Shown in pieces: positions 34,247 through 40,171 of a stretch of 41,115 nt of DNA (position 1 is the stretch's first letter; each line of letters begins with the position of its first letter). The notes under the pieces are model-generated. The model had not been told where the DNA came from, did not search any database, and saw only the letters and a program-made list of their open reading frames with translations. Both the position numbers and the translations under genes were made by a program. Location of the stretch: positions 1 through 41,115 of the forward strand of contig NZ_WHOA01000055.1 of assembly GCF_013141715.1 (NCBI RefSeq). Direction: 5' to 3'. The DNA is from Paenibacillus phytorum. Its GTDB lineage: Bacteria; Bacillota; Bacilli; Paenibacillales; NBRC-103111.

Positions 34247-34822
34247 TTAACCTTTTTTCTTTCTTGCTCTTCTCATGAAACTGACAGCGATCACTACGAA
34301 CACCAATGCTACTACAATAATGTACACATCAATATCCTGTTCAAACATAAACCACATCTTGTGTTCTAAGTTTACTTGTAGTTTTGGTCGTAATCCTTCA
34401 CCGAACAGTTCAATTGCTTGCTTAGGGTTATTCATTTCAATTGTCGTGCTGCACGGACTGCTGATTAATTCGCCATCCACTTCGCTAATGTATATTAAGT
34501 ATTTATTCCCTTCCTTGAATTCATAGCCCCAGGTGTAATCAGTTGTTACAATAATTTGCGAATCAACTTCAGTAATCCAACTTCGTTCAACTTCAACTAA
34601 AATATATCTAATTTTCTCTTTTGTCCCCGTAAACCCCTCTTGCTTCAAGTCCGCCTTTATTTGCCTAACTTCACCGTAAACAGCTCCACCAAACCTTTCT
34701 AAAGCTGCTTGGGGACTTCCCACATCAACGCACGACAAAGCTTTAACATCTTGTTCATTTGAAAAAAAAAAGACCATTGTAAAAGCCATTATCAGGGAGA
34801 GTAAACGTTTCAAATTATCCAC
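34247..34822 (-). CDS. Membrane-anchored NTR/TIMP-like exported protein
   Basis: 191 aa with an N-terminal signal peptide (about 1-29, ending VKA-LSC), a mature beta-rich domain starting at a Cys with the pattern CVDVGSPQAALERFGGAVYGEV, a second Cys in SSPCSTT near residue 122, and a C-terminal membrane helix (about 165-184) with the basic tail RRARKKKG. The layout resembles bacterial relatives of the tissue-inhibitor-of-metalloproteinase (NTR, OB-fold) family, which begin at such a Cys. Function is unknown. It is placed as a single gene between repeat copies. Confidence 0.65.
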   Translation of the reverse strand: MDNLKRLLSLIMAFTMVFFFSNEQDVKALSCVDVGSPQAALERFGGAVYGEVRQIKADLKQEGFTGTKEKIRYILVEVERSWITEVDSQIIVTTDYTWGYEFKEGNKYLIYISEVDGELISSPCSTTIEMNNPKQAIELFGEGLRPKLQVNLEHKMWFMFEQDIDVYIIVVALVFVVIAVSFMRRARKKKG

Positions 34823-35160
34823 CTGCTCTGATGATATCTATTTCATAACATCTTTATTGACTCCTCCAGCAGTCAGAAACTTGCTTTAAACTGCCCCGTC
34901 CCTCGGAATTAACCAGCGAATTCATCACCGGCAGCTTGCTAGAACTTGTTATACAACTATCGGTTTGCAATAGGTAAGCATTTGATGTGATCTCCAGCTT
35001 TTCCCCTGCTCCACAAGGAGCGTACTAGTTTCCCAGTACTCCGCGTTCCCTCTAACTGAATTTACTTGATCATAAGTTCCTCGTTACTCATGAATTTGGG
35101 ATATGTTAGACTAGTCCTAGACCGTATTTTTCACGGTATTGGTTGATCTGGTTTAACATC
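34823..35160. other. Gene-free interval
   Basis: No convincing ORF. AAACTGCCCCGTCCCTC near 34889-34905 may be a worn left end of the repeat family. ACCGT/ACGGT forms a small hairpin near 35130-35146. Nothing else was recognised. Confidence 0.35.
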
Positions 35161-35201
35161 AATTCCGTTAGTTGGTCCTTTTTTATACAGTTAGCTCAAT
35201 T
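35161..35201. repeat. CTGCCCGTTAG-family repeat, degenerate
   Basis: ATTCCGTTAGTTGG (35162-35175) is followed by CAGTTAGCTCAATT (35188-35201). The second motif contains the stop codon of the small membrane-protein gene (TGA at 35198-35196), so that gene ends within the repeat. Confidence 0.5.
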
Positions 35202-35357
35202 TCTTCTAGGAATAATGGCGATCAACATACTAACTACAAAATAACATATGCCCCCGTAAATGCCTGAGTAATTGGTTTGCTTATCATCAAATAACAAACT
35301 CCAAACCAATCCAAAGGCAACAGCTCCTCCAAGTGCATTAATTAATATTCTTTTCAA
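35196..35357 (-). CDS. Small membrane protein (53 aa)
   Basis: A TTG start (35357) gives MKRILINALGGAVAFGLVWS, a polar loop FDDKQTNYSG, then a second helix (YGGICYFVVSMLIAIIP) and the tail RRN. Two predicted membrane helices with a positive end fit a real small inner-membrane protein. The ribosome binding site is weak (GGTG), and no ATG is available. I know of no named family. The stop lies inside the adjacent repeat, a pattern shared with other genes of this region. Confidence 0.5.
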   Translation of the reverse strand: MKRILINALGGAVAFGLVWSLLFDDKQTNYSGIYGGICYFVVSMLIAIIPRRN

Positions 35358-35390
35358 TTAAACACCAATCCCATCTGCCGATAGCGTCTA

Positions 35391-35460
35391 TTTATTGAAC
35401 TCTTGTTCCGCGTTAGCTCAACAGGCTGCCAATACCAGCAGCCTGTTGTAGATTTATCGT
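35391..35460. repeat. CTGCCCGTTAG-family repeat, full copy
   Basis: TTATTGAACTCTTGTTCCGCGTTAGCTCAAC (shown in part) runs into a perfect 11-bp stem (CAACAGGCTGC, 35419-35429; GCAGCCTGTTG, 35438-35448) with an 8-nt loop, then TAGATTTATCGTTTA, a truncated right end that runs into the stop codon of the monooxygenase gene. The strong GC stem also makes a plausible terminator for that gene. Confidence 0.7.
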
Positions 35461-36630
35461 TTATTGACGGAAAAATGCTTCGTGAGCTTTTGGGGGGTTC
35501 TCGAACCAATGGGCCACTTGGTCAGCGATCTGTTGATCCATGGCTGCCTGCAAAAGTATTTGTATGATAGGTTCGGGCAGTGGTCCTGTCATAGCATTGG
35601 TCCATTCTGTCACTGCAGTCAAGTAGGGGCGGATGCGGCTCCAGTATTCGATTCCGACTTTTTCATCCCACGGGGATTCCTTGTGTGCCATAAGGGTTTC
35701 AAACAACTGTTCCGCACAATAGGAGGCCGTATTGCAGCCTTGACCCGTAATTGGATCTGCAAGGAAGACACTATCACCGCATCCAAGCACTAAAGTGCCG
35801 TTCAGCATCAGATAGGGCCGGCGAATAAACGGTGTAATCGCTGTTTGGAGATAAGCTGCTTCATCGACCAGAGAGAACCGATCCAGATCGACGCGCTCGT
35901 AAATCCCAGGGAAATGTTCCACTAGAATGCACTTCATCCTTTCCTCAAATTCTTGAGCGGATCTTACACCTTTGAAAGCATCCAACGGACCCTCGGGCAC
36001 TGCCTCTATGAATAAAATGGTTACTGTTCCCTGTTCGGTTAATGCGGGAATTTCAAACATTTCACCGGCCCCGGGAAGCACCGTTATCGAAACCCCCTCA
36101 GGATGAACCGAGGCTACTCCCTTAAAATATCCGACGATGCATTTACGCTGCGGAGTATGAAATGGCGTCAGTTCGGCTTCAACTGGGAATGGAAGCAGCG
36201 GGCCTGATTTTCCGGTGGCATCGATCAGGATATCATAAGACTCAGCCAATGTCTTAATCTCGTTTGACAAAACGCGGGCCTTACGCATACGCACACCTTG
36301 TTGCGTCAAATCGTCCATTGCCTTGGAGAAGGCCATTCGCTGATCGACAGACGTTGCCTCGCCCCTCAGCCTCCCTACAAATAGCTTCTGCTGGCCCATG
36401 TTGAAGTGGACCGATTTAATGGAAGGAGCTTTATCCATTTCCAGCATTTGAAAGCGATTCTCGCGATCCAACGTCGTACGAAAATGAACCTGGGTCGATC
36501 GTATTCTTCCACGGCGAACCTCATCCTGTTCCTCGAAATGATGCAGCGTTACGTCAAAATCATTTTTAAGGGAATAGGCAAGCTGCAGTCCTGCTGCACC
36601 ACTACCTATAATTCCAATCCGTTTTTTCAT
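35461..36630 (-). CDS. StyA-like FAD-dependent monooxygenase
   Basis: 389 aa from ATG 36630 (MKKRIGIIGSGAAGLQLA), with AAGGAGATGA at good spacing; a longer frame to 36681 has no such site. The glycine-rich FAD motif is at residues 5-11. The C-terminal GH-type flavoprotein segment LVLGCGDSVFLADPITGQGCN is close to that of styrene monooxygenase StyA and related group E enzymes (quoted in part). Such oxygenases need a separate flavin reductase, which is not encoded nearby. Substrate unknown; epoxidation or hydroxylation of an aromatic or alkene is possible. The TAA stop merges with the right end of a repeat element. Confidence 0.8.
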   Translation of the reverse strand: MKKRIGIIGSGAAGLQLAYSLKNDFDVTLHHFEEQDEVRRGRIRSTQVHFRTTLDRENRFQMLEMDKAPSIKSVHFNMGQQKLFVGRLRGEATSVDQRMAFSKAMDDLTQQGVRMRKARVLSNEIKTLAESYDILIDATGKSGPLLPFPVEAELTPFHTPQRKCIVGYFKGVASVHPEGVSITVLPGAGEMFEIPALTEQGTVTILFIEAVPEGPLDAFKGVRSAQEFEERMKCILVEHFPGIYERVDLDRFSLVDEAAYLQTAITPFIRRPYLMLNGTLVLGCGDSVFLADPITGQGCNTASYCAEQLFETLMAHKESPWDEKVGIEYWSRIRPYLTAVTEWTNAMTGPLPEPIIQILLQAAMDQQIADQVAHWFENPPKAHEAFFRQ

Positions 36631-37036
36631 AAATTCATCTCCTTTTTTAACGGGCTTTACTAAGAATACCGAAAATCTCATTGAATCAAAAGGGAATATT
36701 TACCTAGAAAATGCACTTGATCAAGCAAATATAGATATTCGAGACTACGGCGTACTATTGACGACTGACATGCACACTCTTCCACTCGGGGACTGTTGAC
36801 AAAGTAAGGCTAGGGGCAAAGAAAACGTTCTCCCGTTAGCGTAACGCTGCTCCCATATAACCTTAATTTTGCAAAATAATGCGAGACCACGAAAGAGGCC
36901 CAGTTTTGACGCGCTAATAACAACAGTAAATTATTTCAGTCAAATAATGTGCAATAACTACCTTATATAAAACCGTTTCAGGCAATTAGAACGTTTAATA
37001 AAATACTATGAGAAGAGCAGAAGGAGGTAGAAATCC
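36631..37036. other. Intergenic interval between divergent genes
   Basis: It holds a partial repeat (36825-36850) and, on the plus strand from about 36650 to 36800, a short open frame (LIESKGNIYLENALDQANID in part) that has no start site and was not recognised. GGGGACTGTTGACAAAGT at 36788-36805 recalls insertion-sequence ends but no transposase is near. The promoter of the 352-aa gene must lie in the last 100 nt. Confidence 0.4.
36825..36850. repeat. CTGCCCGTTAG-family repeat, right-end type, partial
   Basis: ACGTTCTCCCGTTAGCGTAACGCTG (shown in part) has the CCCGTTAGC core and ends in GTAACGCTGC. It lies about 200 nt upstream of the StyA-like gene. Confidence 0.5.
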
Positions 37037-38095
37037 ATGTTTTCGTCCTGTGGAACGAGAATGCGTAAAGCACCAACGGCGCCCAATACAATTCTAAATT
37101 TCACGCCCAATAATGGAACATTTGTGTACTGCAACAATCCCGAGCAGTTGTTTGATTCCGATCTTGGCGATCAAGCAACCGGATTTGGCAACCATTATCT
37201 TTTATGGTCAATGGTGACGGGAGAATGCCAAGCCTATTATGAGCATGAAAATATGACAGGACGCACGATTGGATATGGATTACAAATCTATAATCCGAAC
37301 GAAACGCCTATAAGCATTCGAGTGACTGGGGTCGGATTCGGAAACAACGCATTTACATGTTGGACGCAGTTTTTCAACAAAACGAGCGGAGGCGGGGGAA
37401 CGGTAGGTACATTTACGGTTAAACCGAAAGAAGTATTATGGATCCAACGTAACGACAATTCCATTTCGCCGGGTGCGATCTTTAACGGCGCAGTCGGCTT
37501 TGATGTATCGGGTGGCAGCGTATATGTATTTAATTACGCATATGACGAATTCGCAAATATTGACGGTACAGCCACATATTTGGGGTATGTAACGCGAATC
37601 GATCCGAGCGGCCAAAACGAGGCTCTTGTCTACAAAGGAATCGCAACCGGATTTATTGCTGCCGCTGCCTTAAACAAACCCATGTCGTCTCTATTACAGC
37701 AGAGTGCCGCCTGGCAAACAAATGACTGTCCGGGAAGCGATATGGTAAGCATAACCTGCCCACTGACGGATACGAGCAACCCAATCTACACAACGTTTAC
37801 GTGTGCCAACGGTGATAATTTGGGAAACTGGGGCATCCGCAACACTTATACCTTTACCGTAACTAATGATACGGATCGGAGCCGTACCGTAAATCTAGTG
37901 GTAGCCCAGCCATACTTCTTTTCGAATGTGTTTGTCGAAGTGTTGGGCAGCACTGGTGGTTGCGCAATTAACAAGTCCAACTGGAAGTATTACAGCTTCG
38001 CGTTGCTGCCAAGTGAGAGCCGAACCGTTACCTTCCAAGTCATTTTAAGCGGCAGCAGTTATGGCGGATTAATTAACAGCATTGTGGTGAAATGA
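37037..38095 (+). CDS. Hypothetical beta-rich protein (352 aa)
   Basis: AGAAGGAGG lies 9 nt before the ATG. The protein begins MFSSCGTRMRKAPTAPNTIL, without a signal peptide, and is rich in Gly, Asn, Thr and aromatic residues (IGYGLQIYNPNETPISIRV, GGSVYVFNYAYDEF). Two immunoglobulin-like beta-sandwich halves are plausible (about 40-170 and 230-350); the second (YTFTVTNDTDRSRTVNLVVA) looks like an adhesion or coat-type fold. There are seven Cys. I do not recognise a family. A spore-surface or envelope-associated role is a guess. It has its own terminator, so it is a single-gene unit. Confidence 0.7.
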   Translation: MFSSCGTRMRKAPTAPNTILNFTPNNGTFVYCNNPEQLFDSDLGDQATGFGNHYLLWSMVTGECQAYYEHENMTGRTIGYGLQIYNPNETPISIRVTGVGFGNNAFTCWTQFFNKTSGGGGTVGTFTVKPKEVLWIQRNDNSISPGAIFNGAVGFDVSGGSVYVFNYAYDEFANIDGTATYLGYVTRIDPSGQNEALVYKGIATGFIAAAALNKPMSSLLQQSAAWQTNDCPGSDMVSITCPLTDTSNPIYTTFTCANGDNLGNWGIRNTYTFTVTNDTDRSRTVNLVVAQPYFFSNVFVEVLGSTGGCAINKSNWKYYSFALLPSESRTVTFQVILSGSSYGGLINSIVVK

Positions 38096-38114
38096 AAAGA
38101 TGGGTTTGAAAACA

Positions 38115-38165
38115 AAAGCCGCTAAAAACTATGCAGTAATATTGCTTAGTTTTCAGCGGTTATTT
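38115..38165 (+). terminator. Terminator after the 352-aa gene
   Basis: CCGCTAAAAACTA (38119-38131) pairs with TAGTTTTCAGCGG (38147-38159) with one mismatch and a 15-nt loop, followed by TTATTTTA. Confidence 0.75.
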
Positions 38166-38211
38166 TACTTACTTATAACACCACAGTATACTGCGCTGCC
38201 GCACTCCAGCT

Positions 38212-38343
38212 TCATTTAGCGAAATCGCGTCCGCGAACGACAACTTTATCGTTGTACACTTCCACGTAAAGTCCTTCGCTTTTATTTCCCTTAATTGCCT
38301 GGTCCTGATCGTTAAATAATATCCCCTCAGAGTTTAAAGTCTT
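38212..38343 (-). pseudogene. C-terminal gene fragment (unknown exported or phosphoesterase-like protein)
   Basis: The minus strand reads SEGILFNDQDQAIKGNKS, then GLYVEVYNDKVVVRGRDFAK, then TGA. It lies in a good codon context with no start, and a TAA precedes it by a few codons. The ending VEVYNDKVVVRGRDF resembles the tail of some calcineurin-like phosphoesterases; that is a weak resemblance. It lies about 30 nt downstream (in its own orientation) of a repeat end at 38373, fitting a gene cut by the same process as others here. Confidence 0.4.
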
Positions 38344-38372
38344 TCCTTATACAATTCTTAGATTATTACTAT

Positions 38373-38390
38373 ACTAACCTGCCCGTCCAC
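38373..38390. repeat. CTGCCCGTTAG-family repeat, left-end type, truncated
   Basis: ACTAACCTGCCCGTCCAC keeps the first 13 nt of the consensus left end (CTAACCTGCCCGT) and then diverges, so the break lies inside the core. Confidence 0.55.
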
Positions 38391-38529
38391 ACACCTTTTA
38401 CAATGTATTTAGAACCATTTTTTTTAGGATAACGATTTACGTTTTAGTTTTAAATCAAGGATTGTCCAGTCACAATCTAATAAATCTTCATAGAATAAAA
38501 GAAACAAACTAGTTACGGAGATGAAGAGA

Positions 38530-39204
38530 ATGCGCGCAATAGAAAAGTATAAGATCAATCAAAACTTTATCCCCAATTTGCCACAGATACCTTTTAGGAA
38601 GGGTGTCGTGCAATATGAAGGCGTAGTTATGCATGCTACAGCCGTTTATAATGACACTCCCGCAGGAGAAAGGAATTACGAAACGACACATTTTGAAGAT
38701 GCTTTCGTTCATACGTTTACTGATGATACGCAGATTCTTCAGGTCGCAGATTTTAACTATATCTCGTGGAATGCGGGACATACTGCAAACGAGCGGTACC
38801 TGGGTAATGAACTTTGTCAAACCCATGATCACAAAAAGTTTCTTGCTGCTTATGATAGATGGGTTTGGTTAGCGGCGTACCAATTATATCAAAGAACGTT
38901 GGATGTAATAGATAACGAGACACTGAACTCCCATTTACAATGTACTGAAAAATGGCACGAAAGCACTCATACTGACCCCATCGATTATCTGGCGGAACAC
39001 GGTAAAAGATGGGCCGACGTAATTCAAGATGTAACCAAGTACTATAATCAATTTTTAAAGGAGGAGGTACAAACCATGACAGCTGAAGATGCAAACAAAC
39101 TGATCGAAATACTAAAGGGTCTATACAACGCTGGTTTAGCCCAGGATGAGGTACACCGATTGGCAAATGCCTTACGGAAAGCATCCGGACAACCTTTGGG
39201 GTAA
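38530..39204 (+). CDS. N-acetylmuramoyl-L-alanine amidase (PGRP/amidase_2 type)
   Basis: 224 aa from ATG 38530, 9 nt after GGAG; an ATG at 38521 touches that site directly and is unlikely. The amidase_2 fold cleaves the bond between N-acetylmuramic acid and L-Ala in peptidoglycan. Zinc-ligand candidates are the His in GVVMHATAVYND, and the His and Asp in STHTDPIDYL; WNAGHTANERYLGNELCQ is the typical central segment. After about residue 180 a short helical tail follows (MTAEDANKLIEILKGLYNAG). No signal peptide or holin is nearby; the form is like phage or spore-associated lysins. Confidence 0.87.
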   Translation: MRAIEKYKINQNFIPNLPQIPFRKGVVQYEGVVMHATAVYNDTPAGERNYETTHFEDAFVHTFTDDTQILQVADFNYISWNAGHTANERYLGNELCQTHDHKKFLAAYDRWVWLAAYQLYQRTLDVIDNETLNSHLQCTEKWHESTHTDPIDYLAEHGKRWADVIQDVTKYYNQFLKEEVQTMTAEDANKLIEILKGLYNAGLAQDEVHRLANALRKASGQPLG

Positions 39205-39226
39205 TTTTCAAGAATAGAATTGGAAT

Positions 39227-39258
39227 AAAGCGGTCCTGAACATAGGACCGCTTTTTAT
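39227..39258 (+). terminator. Rho-independent terminator after the amidase gene
   Basis: A perfect 11-bp stem AAAGCGGTCCT (39227-39237) / AGGACCGCTTT (39244-39254) with a 6-nt loop, followed by TTATT; the T-run begins in the stem. Confidence 0.88.
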
Positions 39259-39403
39259 TCAATACAAGCGAAAATACGACATAGAAGCTGAACTATTTTG
39301 AACATGTTCCTGTTCTAATCAACAACGGAAGTTTGCTTTTCAAACCCTTTGTAACTAGTAAAACGCCTATTCGAAATCCTTTCGGCTATATAAACGTCAC
39401 CAT

Positions 39404-39433
39404 CTATTGAGCTATCGTTTCTCGTTAGTTCAA
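39404..39433. repeat. CTGCCCGTTAG-family repeat, right-end type
   Basis: TATTGAGCTATCGTTTCTCGTTAGTTCAAG (shown in part) is nearly the consensus right end and is itself an inverted repeat (TTGAGCTA with TAGTTCAA, one G-T-type change). It ends 13 nt before the stop of the small membrane-protein gene. Confidence 0.65.
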
Positions 39434-39445
39434 GACTCTTAACTA

Positions 39446-39874
39446 TCATGTCATTTTAGAACTACCATGCTCTAACCTTAATTCAACAGGTAGCTTAAAA
39501 ATAATGTAATTAGCAGTCCACATTTGTGATTCAATAATGAGCTTATCTCCTGTTCCCTTTGATTCAAATACATATCCAGAGCCGATTTGCTCTAAAAAAG
39601 TAAATCCACCTAATGTATTGAACTGTTTTATGAGTTCATTCCCAAAAGTTTCTTGACTTCCTTGATAAATATACCAATTGAAGTTGTCATTATTAGTAAG
39701 ATACCTGATATCATTATGTCTATTTGATATCTTCTCATACGCTTCCTTCTTCGTTAAGCCCTCGACTGGTAAATCAGGTAAGTAGAACCTTGATTTTATT
39801 ATGGTGTTCCCGAGAAAGAACAATAGAACAGCAAACATCAATATCGCAAATACAATGAAATATTTCTTAGACAA
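39446..39874 (-). CDS. Small single-pass membrane protein, unknown function
   Basis: 142 aa from a TTG start at 39874 (reads SKKYFIVFAILMFAVLLFF after the initiator), chosen because AAGGAG lies about 9 nt upstream; the longer frame to 39970 crosses the repeat. One N-terminal membrane helix or uncleaved signal is followed by an extracytoplasmic domain (LPVEGLTKKEAYEKISNRHN, then FGNELIKQFNTLGGFTFLEQ). No family recognised. It is a single gene flanked by repeat copies at 39404 and 39972. Confidence 0.6.
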   Translation of the reverse strand: MSKKYFIVFAILMFAVLLFFLGNTIIKSRFYLPDLPVEGLTKKEAYEKISNRHNDIRYLTNNDNFNWYIYQGSQETFGNELIKQFNTLGGFTFLEQIGSGYVFESKGTGDKLIIESQMWTANYIIFKLPVELRLEHGSSKMT

Positions 39875-39971
39875 TTGGGGTATCTCCTTCTTGGGGGGTA
39901 TTACAATATAGACGTATCGTGTCTGAAAACGTTGCATTCCCTTAATACAAATTAATGGAGGTTTCTCCATT

Positions 39972-40057
39972 AATCTGCCCGTTAGCGGAACAGGCTACTG
40001 AGATAAATCTGCGGTAGCCTGTTGTGGTATTCGTATTCAACTATCGTTTCCCGTTAG
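39972..40057. repeat. CTGCCCGTTAG-family repeat, reference full copy
   Basis: The left end CTGCCCGTTAGCGG (39975-39988) is followed by a perfect 10-bp stem AACAGGCTAC (39989-39998) / GTAGCCTGTT (40014-40023) with a 15-nt loop, spacer GTGGTATTCG, and right end TATTCAACTATCGTTTCCCGTTAG (shown in part). CCCGTTAG occurs in direct orientation at 39978-39985 and 40050-40057, bounding an element of about 80 nt. The IS110 element begins a short distance to the right. Confidence 0.8.
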
Positions 40058-40171
40058 AATTCCTGTGGAACGAATAATTTGGAGTTTGCATAAAAAAGAG
40101 CGCCTCTGTACGATGGGAGTACGTAACGGGTCTACAGCCCTTAAAATCCCACATCAGGAGGTCGCTCTACT
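40058..40171 (+). other. Left non-coding end of the IS110 element
   Basis: AGAGCGCCTC (40097-40106) pairs with GAGGTCGCTCT (40158-40168), with one bulge, around a 51-nt interior that contains TACGATGGGAGTACGTA. The right arm includes the AGGAGGT ribosome binding site of the transposase. IS110-family elements express a structured bridge RNA from a non-coding end; this segment is the only candidate within the window, but it is short. The exact element boundary is not known. Confidence 0.4.

Noticed and set aside
36650..36800. Plus-strand open frame (LIESKGNIYLENALDQ in part)
   Set aside because: No start codon with a ribosome binding site, it overlaps the 5' end of the StyA-like gene, and no family was recognised.
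27863..40057. Integron attC array
   Set aside because: The repeat ends are CCCGTTAG in direct orientation and do not fit the inverted RYYYAAC/GTTRRRY cores; no integrase gene is present in the window. A cassette-like role is kept open, but not the integron label.
27863..40057. CRISPR array
   Set aside because: Copies are hundreds to thousands of bases apart, differ in their stems and have genes between them.
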